Of a stretch of 43,305 bases of DNA, positions 8,616-16,315 are shown piece after piece. The notes beneath the pieces were generated by a model. The model saw nothing but the letters and a program-made list of their open reading frames with translations, did no database searches and had not been told where the DNA came from. The stretch is from JBMHDN01 sp049889355 (GTDB lineage: Bacteria > Pseudomonadota > Alphaproteobacteria > Puniceispirillales > Puniceispirillaceae). Made by a program: the position numbers and the translations under genes. Numbering within the stretch: position 1 is the stretch's first letter; each line of letters opens with the position of its first letter. The stretch covers positions 1-43,305 of the forward strand of contig JBMHDN010000027.1 in assembly GCA_049889355.1 (NCBI GenBank), written 5' to 3'.

Positions 8616-10022
8616 ATGATGCGCGTGCGATCAACCAAAATTATCGCCACTTTGGGCAATGCCAGCACAGATGAGCAGACCATCCGGTCTGTGATTGAGG
8701 CAGGTGCCAATGTGCTGCGGCTCAATTTTTCACATGGTACACATGCAGATCATGCCGCGCGCATACAGATCATCCGCAAGATTGAAGCTGAACAGGGTAG
8801 CCGTCTGGCTATTCTGGCCGATTTACAAGGGCCTAAACACCGCATTGGCCTTGTCGAAGAGGGGGTTGAAATCTCCGCCGGCGATATAATCCGTCTGGAT
8901 CAAGACCCGGCCATGGGCAATGCTGAGCGTGTCTGTCTGCCACATGCCGATATTTTTGATGCGCTGACGCCGAAAACAACGCTGCTGATAGATGATGGCA
9001 AGCTGCGGCTGCAGGTCAGGTCTATCGGTTCTGATCATATATTGGCAGAGGTCATCATTGGTGGTCCGCTGAAAAGCCGCAAAGGGGTCAATATCCCAGA
9101 TCTGAAACTGCCAACCAAACCTCTTACCGATAAAGATAGGGTGGATTTAGACTTTGCGCTGGCGCAGGATGTAGATTGGGTTGCGCTATCCTTTGTTCAG
9201 CAAGCCAGCGATATGATCGAAGCCCGCAGCTATATTGGCGATCGCGCGCTCTTGATGGCGAAAATTGAAAAGCCGGCCGCACTCGAAGAAATAGATGATA
9301 TTATCCGTGCCTCTGATGCGGTGATGGTGGCACGCGGTGATTTAGGGGTTGAGCTGCCAGCTGCCAAAGTCCCCGCTATTCAGAAAAAGCTGATCAGCAC
9401 CTGCCGCCAGGTTGGCAAGCCAGTGGTGGTGGCCACCCAGATGTTAGAGAGCATGATTGCCAGCCCGACCCCGACACGCGCCGAAGCGTCAGATGTCGCA
9501 GGTGCGGTTTTTGACGGGGCAGATGCGGTGATGCTCTCAGCTGAGAGCGCGGCAGGCAACTATCCGGTTGAATCAGTTGCGATGATGGCAGAGATTATCC
9601 ATTCTGCCGAAGCGCATATTGCCGCCTATCCGCATGACGGGCCAGGCCGGCTCGAGGTCGAACATTCGGTCTATCATGCCGTCGCCCATGCAGCAGTTGA
9701 ACTGGCAGAAGCAGTTGAAGCCAAAGCGATTGTCGCCTTTACCGCATCTGGTAATACCGGTGTGCGTATTGCAAGAGAGCGCCCGAATTTGCCGCTGATT
9801 GTGATGACCCCTTCTGTCAAGGCTGAGCGACGTTATGCGTTGCTCTGGGGCGCACATATGGTGGGACAGGCGGAAACAGGCTATGAAAATGCAGTATCTG
9901 AAGCCTTGAGCCATCTGCGCGAAAAAGGGCTGGCCAGCAGAGGTGATCATGTGGTGATTGTAGCTGGTATGCCCTTTGGTCTAGCTGGGACAACCAATTC
10001 CCTGCGTGTCGCCCAGCTCTGA
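8616..10022 (+). CDS. pyk: Pyruvate kinase
   Basis: This enzyme catalyses the last ATP-yielding step of glycolysis, phosphoenolpyruvate plus ADP to pyruvate plus ATP. All main motifs are present: VLRLNFSHG, the active-site block MAKIEKPAALEEID, VARGDLGVELP, VVVATQMLESM, and PTRAEASDVAGAVFDGADAVMLSAESAAG. The C-terminal effector domain follows (IVAFTASGNTGVRIARERP). Its 468 residues match bacterial type II enzymes. The usual TLGPAS near the N-terminus reads TLGNAS here. An AGTAGG precedes the ATGATG start pair (8616/8619). It converges on the PhyH gene with only 7 bp between them. Confidence 0.96.
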   Translation: MMRVRSTKIIATLGNASTDEQTIRSVIEAGANVLRLNFSHGTHADHAARIQIIRKIEAEQGSRLAILADLQGPKHRIGLVEEGVEISAGDIIRLDQDPAMGNAERVCLPHADIFDALTPKTTLLIDDGKLRLQVRSIGSDHILAEVIIGGPLKSRKGVNIPDLKLPTKPLTDKDRVDLDFALAQDVDWVALSFVQQASDMIEARSYIGDRALLMAKIEKPAALEEIDDIIRASDAVMVARGDLGVELPAAKVPAIQKKLISTCRQVGKPVVVATQMLESMIASPTPTRAEASDVAGAVFDGADAVMLSAESAAGNYPVESVAMMAEIIHSAEAHIAAYPHDGPGRLEVEHSVYHAVAHAAVELAEAVEAKAIVAFTASGNTGVRIARERPNLPLIVMTPSVKAERRYALLWGAHMVGQAETGYENAVSEALSHLREKGLASRGDHVVIVAGMPFGLAGTTNSLRVAQL

Positions 10023-10029
10023 TAAGCGC

Positions 10030-10845
10030 CTAGCTTGCCGCCGGATAAAGCACCGGAAACCAATCCTTGCGCAGTCTCTGACCTTCTGTCATGCCATGGC
10101 CTGGAAAAGGTGGTGAGGTGCGACCTGGCCGGCTGACATAGACTGCATCATCGCCGACAAAACGAACCGAGAGCGCGCGCCGCCGCCTGTCGCTGTGATT
10201 GCCGCGCGCGCCATGCAAAGTGCGAAAATCAAAAGCCACGGCATCCCCTGGCTCAAGCGGCCATTCCAGCACGCTCAGCCGTTCTTGTTCAGCCGCATCC
10301 AAATCAGGCGCATCAGGATCAGGCACAGGTTGATAGGCGCTATTATCGCCGTAAAAATCATCTTCATTCAGCCAGCGTGTTGGTAAAACAGGTTTGTCCC
10401 AGCGATGAGACCCCTTGACCAGCCGCAAGGTTGCTTCTTGAACTGGCTCAACCGGAATCCAGAAACTGACGCTCTGGCTGGCCTCAACAAAATAATAGGG
10501 GCTGTCCTGATGCCAAGGGGTGGGCTTATTGGTCCCGGGCTCTTTGACCAGCACATGATCATGAAACAGCTGGGCGGTGTGTGATTGCATTAACGCGGCC
10601 GCTATTTCGGCCATTGGGGACTTAAAAATCGCCTCTTTAATCGCAGGCAGGCGCTGCCAATTACAATAATCATCAAAAAACCGGCCAGCCTCGCCATCTT
10701 TCAGATTCTCAGCTGCATAAGGGCCAGGGCAGGCGAGATTGGCTTCGATCGCCTGGGCGATAAGCCCCATCTGATCACGGAAAACACCGCTTAATTTGAC
10801 GGCCCCATCACGCTGAAAAGCTTCGATGACATCACGCTCTAACAT
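10030..10845 (-). CDS. Phytanoyl-CoA dioxygenase (PhyH) family protein
   Basis: This is an Fe(II)/2-oxoglutarate-dependent oxygenase of the PhyH family. The iron-binding facial triad is visible: His112 and Asp114 in PTPWHQDSPYYF, and His211 in FRTLHGARGNHS. A conserved arginine pair downstream would hold 2-oxoglutarate. The length (271 aa) is typical of bacterial members. These enzymes hydroxylate diverse small molecules, and the substrate is not readable here. It starts at the ATG at 10845 and lies alone on this strand before the porin terminator. I infer no operon partner. Confidence 0.87.
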   Translation of the reverse strand: MLERDVIEAFQRDGAVKLSGVFRDQMGLIAQAIEANLACPGPYAAENLKDGEAGRFFDDYCNWQRLPAIKEAIFKSPMAEIAAALMQSHTAQLFHDHVLVKEPGTNKPTPWHQDSPYYFVEASQSVSFWIPVEPVQEATLRLVKGSHRWDKPVLPTRWLNEDDFYGDNSAYQPVPDPDAPDLDAAEQERLSVLEWPLEPGDAVAFDFRTLHGARGNHSDRRRRALSVRFVGDDAVYVSRPGRTSPPFPGHGMTEGQRLRKDWFPVLYPAAS

Positions 10846-11206
10846 CTGGCATATCCACTGGCTGACCTTGTTTATTTCACCATCAGCCTAGCGCAAAGAT
10901 AACCGCTTTGAAAGCCAGCCCTTTATCAGGCGCGTGAATGATTGGGCCTGTACATAAAGGACACAGCTGAAAAAACGAACCCCGCCTTTGGCTCAAACCA
11001 CGAGAGTCAGAGCCAAGAGGCGGGGCTGTCTATACAGGAACAGCATGGGAGAGGGACGGCAGGGGCCGGTATAAGGTTGAAAGGTTAAACCATCACACCA
11101 GCCTCTTCAGGGCGCTGAACCTGCATAGAAGGAAAGAGACAAGCCATCGATACAAAACAAACAGTAAAGAGATAGCCTGTCTCTAATCCAAAATGTCAGA
11201 TAGCAC
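10846..11206. other. 361-bp non-coding region: PhyH leader, porin terminator and porin 3' UTR
   Basis: No convincing open reading frame was found on either strand. Reading on the minus strand from the porin stop, there are about 180 nt of unassigned sequence, then a strong GC-rich terminator hairpin (10980-11025). The PhyH gene leader follows. The long 3' UTR could hold an sRNA, discussed as a finding. Confidence 0.7.
10968..11025 (-). terminator. Rho-independent terminator downstream of the porin gene
   Basis: A long inverted repeat (CCCCGCC-TTTGGCTC against GAGCCAA-GAGGCGGGG, 10980-11025) is followed on the minus strand by TTCGTTTTTT. It is one of the strongest hairpins in the window and sits about 180 nt after the porin stop codon. 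Confidence 0.85.
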
Positions 11207-12214
11207 TTAGAACGCCACCTTCAGCCACAAGACGCTATAGGTGCCTTCTTGTTCTTCAGAATCTGAGCCTGAGCCCGCTGCCTTACCTTCCCAGCTGGTA
11301 TAGCTGATGCCTGAGGTCAAACCGGCCGCGATTTTATAGCTCGCAGACAAAGCAGTCTCATCATAAGTGCCCTTTTGTTTGCCTTCTTCAGCGGTGAGGA
11401 CAGAAGCCGCCAGGGTCAGATCATCAGAGGCCGCATAAGAAACCCCAATACCGGTATTGGAATAATCCCTATCCAGCGTGCCGTTATCTGCATCCTCTGT
11501 CAGCGTATTGGCAGACAGACGGATAGTCAGCGAATCACGCACCAATGTTGCCCCGTAAGAGGTTGCAGTCTTTGAGACTGCTTCGTCTGTGTTATCAATC
11601 TTGGACACATTGGCCCCGGCATAGCCGATGCTGAGCGAGCCGCCCATAATATCGGTGCTATAGCTAAAGCCATATTCGGTCACATCTGCCTTTGAGTTTT
11701 GGCCTGCATCCCCATATGAGAAGCCCAGCTTAAAGCCACTGATATTAGGAGTGTGATAGCTGACCGCCTCATCACCCACCTTAGCGGTATGATAGCCACC
11801 ATCCAGCGCGCCGCCTGAGAAGGTCTCGCCTTCTTCAGCCACCAGACCAGTTGCATCCACAGGATAGGTATCGCCTGCCCCGACAGAACCGGTCTGAATC
11901 TTACCCCAATCACCAGACAGATAGATGCGGTGACCATCTTCTTGATTGTCTCTGCCTGTGTCTGATTCAAGACGGTTATAGATACCGACAGTCAGACCTG
12001 AGTCCGTGGTTTTTTCAGCGGTGAAAACAACATGGCTTTCATTGGTGATCAGCGTGTTGTTTTGCCCCCCTGTATTGGTTGTTTCATCGGACCAGCTTTT
12101 ATAGGCAAAAAGATTGTTCAATGAAACTGTCACCCCGTCCATCATCTGCGCCGATACAGGTGCTGAAACAGACACGGCACTGAGGGCAAGTGTGCCCACA
12201 AGTAGTTTTTTCAT
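11207..12214 (-). CDS. Outer-membrane porin
   Basis: This is a gram-negative general porin of 335 residues. The first 22 residues form a classical signal peptide (MKKLLVGTLALSAVSVSA..., cleaved near VSA). The mature part is a beta-barrel pattern of alternating polar and hydrophobic strands with Gly/Ser/Asp/Thr-rich loops, and the chain ends in LWLKVAF. The terminal phenylalanine is the outer-membrane insertion signal. Motifs such as GLTVGIYNRLESDTG and RIYLSGDWGKIQTGSVG match the Porin_4-type family. The start is fixed by the signal peptide and a GGAG upstream. It probably mediates diffusion of small solutes. It is a single-gene unit with its own promoter region and distal terminator. Confidence 0.9.
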   Translation of the reverse strand: MKKLLVGTLALSAVSVSAPVSAQMMDGVTVSLNNLFAYKSWSDETTNTGGQNNTLITNESHVVFTAEKTTDSGLTVGIYNRLESDTGRDNQEDGHRIYLSGDWGKIQTGSVGAGDTYPVDATGLVAEEGETFSGGALDGGYHTAKVGDEAVSYHTPNISGFKLGFSYGDAGQNSKADVTEYGFSYSTDIMGGSLSIGYAGANVSKIDNTDEAVSKTATSYGATLVRDSLTIRLSANTLTEDADNGTLDRDYSNTGIGVSYAASDDLTLAASVLTAEEGKQKGTYDETALSASYKIAAGLTSGISYTSWEGKAAGSGSDSEEQEGTYSVLWLKVAF

Positions 12215-12215
12215 C

Positions 12216-12228
12216 TTGGAATCTCCAA
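12216..12228 (-). promoter_or_regulatory. Small hairpin over the porin ribosome binding site
   Basis: On the minus strand TTGGA-GAT-TCCAA forms a perfect 5-bp stem with a 3-nt loop. It ends one base before the AG that precedes the start codon. It contains the GGAG Shine-Dalgarno sequence, so the site could be partly masked in the mRNA. Confidence 0.45.
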
Positions 12229-12290
12229 AATAGAGTTGTTGTCATGCCAACACTTCCTATTCGGCGTACCCAAAACTTCTTGCTATGCTT

Positions 12291-12313
12291 GTAATACAGT
12301 GAATCACTGATTC
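12291..12313 (-). promoter_or_regulatory. Palindrome next to a possible -10 element upstream of the porin gene
   Basis: GAATCACTGATTC at 12301-12313 is a perfect 13-bp palindrome about a central C. A possible minus-strand -10 (TATTAC) lies just downstream, at 12291-12296. The palindrome would then sit in the -35/-10 spacer, where repressors often bind. It also contains two GANTC sites, the CcrM methylation motif of alphaproteobacteria. Confidence 0.35.
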
Positions 12314-12485
12314 TCTAGGTAATAATTGTTTTTTCAATTAAATCAGCATAGTTATGTGACATTTTAGCAACATTCTACCTTTGTTCTGCCCATTCATATT
12401 TATGTATTTTTCTCTTTTTACGTGTTTTTTCAGACAGATTAAGATACTTGCTAAAGGGCTGAAATACTGGCTCTATAGGGCCATG

Positions 12486-13187
12486 ATGAGCGAAGATTTT
12501 ATTTTCACACCGCCTGCGCAAATAGCCTTGCCTGTTCACGGGCGGACAGGCCGATTTCCAGTGCGGCGGATTTTTTGTGTCGGCCGGAATTATGCCGCCC
12601 ATGCAGCTGAGATGGGCCATGATGCCAAAGAAGATCCGTTTTTCTTTACCAAGCCGGCAGATGCACTTCTGCTCTGTGAGGGCACAGAAACCCACATGGC
12701 CTATCCACGCCTGACACAAGATTGCCACCATGAGATTGAGCTGGTGCTCGCCATTGGCAGGTCAGGTGTGGAGATTCCGGTAGAGCGCGCCACAGAATAT
12801 TTGTTTGGCGCGGCGGTCGGCCTTGATTTAACACGCCGCGATCTGCAGGCTGAGGCCAAGAAAAAAGGCAGGCCCTGGGATTGGGCCAAAGCCTTTGACC
12901 AGTCAGCACCGATCACGCCCATTACGCCGATAGCGCAGATAGGCTCTGGTCTGACGCGCGGGGCCATCTGGCTGGATGTGAATGGTACACAGCGTCAGAG
13001 CGGCGATTTATCCCAAATGATTTGGGGCGTGGCTGATATTATTTCATTTGCCAGCCGGTCTGTCGCGCTGGCGGCAGGTGATTTGATTTACACAGGCACG
13101 CCGGCCGGTGTCGGGCCGATTGCCCGCGGTGACAAGCTGGAGGGCGGGATTGACGGGCTAGGCAGCCTGACCCTGACAATTGCGTAA
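12486..13187 (+). CDS. Fumarylacetoacetate hydrolase family protein (acylpyruvase-like)
   Basis: This is a 233-residue member of the FAH superfamily, the size of single-domain FAHD1 / fumarylpyruvate hydrolase-type enzymes that cleave or decarboxylate 2-oxo acids. Motifs are IFCVGRNYAAHAAEMG near the N-terminus, DPFFFTKPADAL, and the metal-binding segment HHEIELVLAIG. GLDLTRRDLQ, KGRPWDWAKAFDQSAPI and the C-terminal TGTPAGVGPI follow. The frame is open upstream to 12381, but that adds a hydrophobic N-terminus the family lacks. ATG 12486 (or 12483) follows an AGGG and gives the family length. It converges on the flavin reductase with a 2-bp gap and is divergent from the porin. Confidence 0.88.
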   Translation: MSEDFIFTPPAQIALPVHGRTGRFPVRRIFCVGRNYAAHAAEMGHDAKEDPFFFTKPADALLLCEGTETHMAYPRLTQDCHHEIELVLAIGRSGVEIPVERATEYLFGAAVGLDLTRRDLQAEAKKKGRPWDWAKAFDQSAPITPITPIAQIGSGLTRGAIWLDVNGTQRQSGDLSQMIWGVADIISFASRSVALAAGDLIYTGTPAGVGPIARGDKLEGGIDGLGSLTLTIA

Positions 13188-13189
13188 AG

Positions 13190-13696
13190 CTATTTTAGTG
13201 CCTGATAAGCCCCGCCTTGAAACAGCAGCGGCTTTTTCAGGCTATCGCTTAGTGCACAGTGCTGAACGGTGCCAACCAGAATCAGATGATCGCCTGCCTC
13301 ATGGATAGCAGCCAGATGACAGTCAAAACGTGCCAGCACACCGCTGAGATTCGGGACGCCGCGTTCATCTGCCTGCCAGTCAATATCGGTAAAATCACGC
13401 CCATTGGCTGAAAAATGGTTCGATAGAGCCGCTTGATCAGCAGCTAGCACATGAATGGCATAGTCTTTTTGAGTGCTGAACACATCAAACTTACTTGACC
13501 CTTTATCCAACGACCACAGCACCAGAGGCGGGGCCAGAGACACAGACGAAAAGCTGTTCACCGTGATGCCCACCGGGGCGCCCTGATGCGCTGTGGTGAC
13601 CACCGCCACACCAGTAGCAAACTGACCGAGCGCATCGCGATATCCGCGTTGATTTTCAGCTGTTGGATGAAAAGAAACCAGCGCCATAGCTGTCAT
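13190..13696 (-). CDS. Flavin reductase family protein
   Basis: This is a 168-residue FMN-binding split-barrel reductase of the HpaC/NtaB/DIM6 type. Family hallmarks are the opening RDALGQFATGVAVVTT, GITVNSFSSVSLAPPLVLWSLDK (the flavin-binding strand), FAIHVL-like YAIHVLAADQ, and the closing HLILVGTVQH and PLLFQGGAYQAL. Such proteins reduce FMN or FAD with NAD(P)H and hand it to partner monooxygenases. The LLM-class enzyme at 6548 is a plausible partner, though it is not adjacent. Starts at 13696 or 13687 are possible. Confidence 0.87.
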   Translation of the reverse strand: MTAMALVSFHPTAENQRGYRDALGQFATGVAVVTTAHQGAPVGITVNSFSSVSLAPPLVLWSLDKGSSKFDVFSTQKDYAIHVLAADQAALSNHFSANGRDFTDIDWQADERGVPNLSGVLARFDCHLAAIHEAGDHLILVGTVQHCALSDSLKKPLLFQGGAYQALK

Positions 13697-13754
13697 ACAC
13701 CTTTATATCTGTCTCATTTTTATCAAATTTACATACAAAATGGCGTATGCGTCC

Positions 13755-13788
13755 TTTTGACCTAATATCTAGCACAATAATGTCAAAA
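13755..13788. promoter_or_regulatory. Inverted repeat upstream of the TRAP transporter operon
   Basis: TTTTGAC (13755-13761) and GTCAAAA (13782-13788) form a perfect 7-bp inverted repeat, about 27 bp from arm to arm, in the divergent promoter region. The spacing is compatible with a dimeric regulator or looping. No regulator gene is adjacent. Confidence 0.3.
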
Positions 13789-13828
13789 GCCCAGCGGTCA
13801 TAAAAAACAAACTGTCTGAACAGGCGTT

Positions 13829-13856
13829 TTGAGAGAAAATAAGTCGTAATTGTAAA
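13829..13856 (+). promoter_or_regulatory. Candidate promoter of the TRAP binding-protein gene
   Basis: TTGAGA (13829-13834) and TGTAAA (13851-13856) are separated by 16 bp, about 80 bp before the start codon at 13938. This is a match by eye to a sigma70-type promoter. Confidence 0.3.
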
Positions 13857-13937
13857 GTTTTTTGGCCTCTTTGCTTGTCGCTTTGTGAAGTTTGTTCTAA
13901 CTTTGAATCCGATCTACCTATTTTTGGAGGAATACAC

Positions 13938-15089
13938 ATGGATCGTCGTTCATTTATTCAAGGTGCAGTTGCAGGTGGCGTTGTTGGCGCTGGTCTGACC
14001 GCTGCATATAACTCATCTCAGCCACCACAGGTTGTTGAGAAAATCGTTGAAGTTGAAAAAGAAGTTGCTGCACCAGCAGTTGCCAAAGACCGCGTTGAAA
14101 TCGCCATGGTTTCAACCTGGCCACGCGACTTCCCAGGTCTGGGTACTGGTGCTCAGCGTTTTGCTCAGTCTATCACCGACATGTCAGATGGCCGTATTCA
14201 GGTTGAATATTTCTCAGCTGGCGAGCGTGTAGGCGCATTCGATTCGTTTGATGAAGTGGCATCAGGCAATGCGCAAGCTTACCATGCTGCCGATTACTAC
14301 TGGAAGGGCAAGCACCCAGGTTGGGCGTATTTCACCGCTGTTCCATTCGGCTTCACCTATTCAGAAATCAATGCTTGGATCCGCTTTGGTGGCGGCCAGG
14401 AATTGTGGGACGAACTGGCGGGCGGTTTCGGTCTGAAATGTCTGCCATGTGGTAACACAGGCGTTCAGGCCGGTGGCTGGTTCAACAAAGAAATCAACTC
14501 TGTTGACGATCTGCGCGGTCTGAAGATGCGTATGCCTGGTCTGGGCGGCGACGTTCTGGCCAAAGTTGGTGCGTCTCCAGTGTCACTGCCAGGTGGCCAG
14601 ATTTATGAAAACCTGGTATCTGGTGCGATTGACGCGACTGAGTGGGTTGGCCCATGGAATGATGAAATCATGAAGTTCTATGAAGCTGCCAAATTCTACT
14701 ACACAGCTGGTATGCATGAGCCAGGCTCAATGCTGGCTGCTGGCTTCAATGCTAAGTTCTGGGCTGATCTGTCAGAGACAGACAAGGCCATTATCACCGC
14801 TGCTGCAACGCAGGAAAACGATGTGATGATGTCAGAATATAACGCAAAGAACGGTGCGGCACTGGCACGTCTGCTCAGCGAGCAGGGTGTTCAGGTACGT
14901 GAATTCAATGACGATGTTTGGTCAGCATTAGGTGATGCTGCTAAGGAAGTCTTTGAAGAGACACGCGCCCATTCTGAGCTGGCTGGCCGTATCCATGGTT
15001 CATTCCTGCAGGGTCTGAGCGATATTGGCGGCTGGTTCGTTAACTCGAACGCTGCTTATGTAGGCCAGCGCCAGCGGGTCTTCTCATAA
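13938..15089 (+). CDS. TRAP transporter periplasmic substrate-binding protein (DctP/TakP-like)
   Basis: This is the extracytoplasmic solute receptor of a TRAP transporter, 383 residues. The N-terminus carries a twin-arginine signal (DRRSFIQG, then a Gly/Ala/Val-rich core), implying export in folded form. A short Val/Glu linker precedes the binding domain. Arg198 in LRGLKMRMPGLGG is the conserved carboxylate-binding arginine of the family. The block DATEWVGPWND resembles the TakP 2-oxo-acid or mannitol/chloroaromatic subgroup. GGAGG lies 7 bases before ATG 13938, which fixes the start. The frame is open further upstream. Codons look more uniform, with many GTT, GCT and CTG, than in neighbours, as expected for an abundant protein. 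A terminator separates it from the permeases. Confidence 0.9.
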   Translation: MDRRSFIQGAVAGGVVGAGLTAAYNSSQPPQVVEKIVEVEKEVAAPAVAKDRVEIAMVSTWPRDFPGLGTGAQRFAQSITDMSDGRIQVEYFSAGERVGAFDSFDEVASGNAQAYHAADYYWKGKHPGWAYFTAVPFGFTYSEINAWIRFGGGQELWDELAGGFGLKCLPCGNTGVQAGGWFNKEINSVDDLRGLKMRMPGLGGDVLAKVGASPVSLPGGQIYENLVSGAIDATEWVGPWNDEIMKFYEAAKFYYTAGMHEPGSMLAAGFNAKFWADLSETDKAIITAAATQENDVMMSEYNAKNGAALARLLSEQGVQVREFNDDVWSALGDAAKEVFEETRAHSELAGRIHGSFLQGLSDIGGWFVNSNAAYVGQRQRVFS

Positions 15090-15120
15090 TGAGGGGCTGG
15101 TAACAGCCTGCTGACACGAA

Positions 15121-15156
15121 GGGGCATCTCAACATTACTGAGATGCCCTTTTTATT
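15121..15156 (+). terminator. Hairpin terminator between the TRAP binding protein and permease genes
   Basis: GGGCATCTC (15122-15130), a 9-nt loop and GAGATGCCC (15140-15148) are followed directly by a T-rich tract. It is a textbook rho-independent terminator, probably partial so that the binding protein outnumbers the permeases. Confidence 0.9.
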
Positions 15157-15230
15157 TTTAAACCGTTATTTTTTAGCCTATTTTTTAAGGTAAATTTTCA
15201 TGAGTTGGCCGCTTAAGGGCGCTCTTTTTT

Positions 15231-15253
15231 GCATCATGTAAAGACATGATTGC
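15231..15253 (+). promoter_or_regulatory. Hairpin in the leader of the TRAP permease genes
   Basis: ATCATGT, a 4-nt loop (AAAG) and ACATGAT form a perfect 7-bp stem at 15233-15250, extendable by GC/GC with one bulge. No T-run follows. It sits 28 bp before the small-permease start and could be an operator or an mRNA-stability element. Confidence 0.35.
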
Positions 15254-15280
15254 GTGACATAGAACAGGATGGATTCCCCC

Positions 15281-16303
15281 ATGGCGAGCGTATCAGCATC
15301 CCTACCTTCTACATCCCTGACACCTTCGATTTTGCGTTATCTGGCGATTGCCAGTGCGCTGGCCGGCGGATGTTTTGTCTTGAATAACTTCCTGATTTTC
15401 TCTTTTGGCATGCCAGGTCTCTATGGCGCGCTGCAAGGGTTTGGATTTGGGTTTGAAGGGGTGTATGGCGCACCTGAAGGGCTGGATGTAGCCTTTGGCA
15501 TGGGCCAGCTGGCGCTCTATGCAGCGGCGTTGTTATGGCCAGCCTATCATGTTTTCATGGCTGCCCCGCACGCGATGGCAGAAGATGAAGCCCGCCTTGC
15601 GGCTATTGCCTCTTATATCATCCGTGCTGCCTTTTGGTCAGTTTTACTGGTCGGGGCGGTGGATGCGGTGATTTCATTCATGCGTATTGAAGGGTTTTTG
15701 CCTAGCCTTGTTGGCGCCCAGATGACCGAAAATCTGGGCCGTTCGGTGTTTCGCGGCACTTATGTGCATATGCCGCTGATGTTCCTCTCGCTGATTATTG
15801 CTGCCCGGTCTAAAGGGCTGTCTTTTATCTGGCTAGCGAGCCTGATTGTGATCGCTGAATTGCTGATTGTGTTGGCCCGTTTCATTTTCTCTTATGAGCA
15901 AGCCTTTATGGGTGATTTGGTGCGTTTCTGGTATGCAGCCTTGTTCTTATTCGCCTCTGCCTGGACCTTAATTGAAGAAGGGCATGTGCGTGTGGATGTG
16001 CTCTATGCAGGCTTGTCTGAGCGGATGAAATCCTGGTCCAATGTTGTTGGTGCGCTGATTCTCGGCATGCCGCTTTGCTGGGTTATCCTCAGCCGTGGCC
16101 TCTGGTCCAAATCAGCAGCTGTGAACAGCCCGCTGCTGAATTTTGAAACATCTCAAAGTGGCTTTGGTATGTATGTGAAATATATCATGGCCAGTTTTCT
16201 GATTATTTTTGCGCTCTCTATGCTGTTCCAATTTGCCAGCTTTATGCTGACCCATTTGCGCAAGCTCTATTTGTCTGACACCACATCTGCTGCTCAATCT
16301 TAA
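15281..16303 (+). CDS. TRAP transporter small permease, N-terminally extended (DctQ-like)
   Basis: The C-terminal part is a DctQ subunit: FIFSYEQAFMGDLVRFWYAALFLFASAWTL and the conserved EEGHVRVDV motif, then two further helices. Usual DctQ proteins have roughly 160-200 residues and four helices. This one has about 340, with an extra N-terminal half holding several predicted helices (near residues 20-45, 70-90, 105-130 and 155-180) and Gly/Phe-rich loops. The start at ATG 15281 follows AGGATGGA by 7 bases. ATG 15269 sits on top of the ribosome site and is less likely. It is 12 bp upstream of the large permease gene, in one operon. Confidence 0.85.
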   Translation: MASVSASLPSTSLTPSILRYLAIASALAGGCFVLNNFLIFSFGMPGLYGALQGFGFGFEGVYGAPEGLDVAFGMGQLALYAAALLWPAYHVFMAAPHAMAEDEARLAAIASYIIRAAFWSVLLVGAVDAVISFMRIEGFLPSLVGAQMTENLGRSVFRGTYVHMPLMFLSLIIAARSKGLSFIWLASLIVIAELLIVLARFIFSYEQAFMGDLVRFWYAALFLFASAWTLIEEGHVRVDVLYAGLSERMKSWSNVVGALILGMPLCWVILSRGLWSKSAAVNSPLLNFETSQSGFGMYVKYIMASFLIIFALSMLFQFASFMLTHLRKLYLSDTTSAAQS

Positions 16304-16315
16304 AAAGGCCGGATC

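Noticed and set aside
12381..12485. N-terminal extension of the FAH-family protein from the first in-frame ATG
   Set aside because: It would add a Phe/Leu-rich segment of about 35 residues absent from this enzyme family. ATG 12486 gives the standard length.
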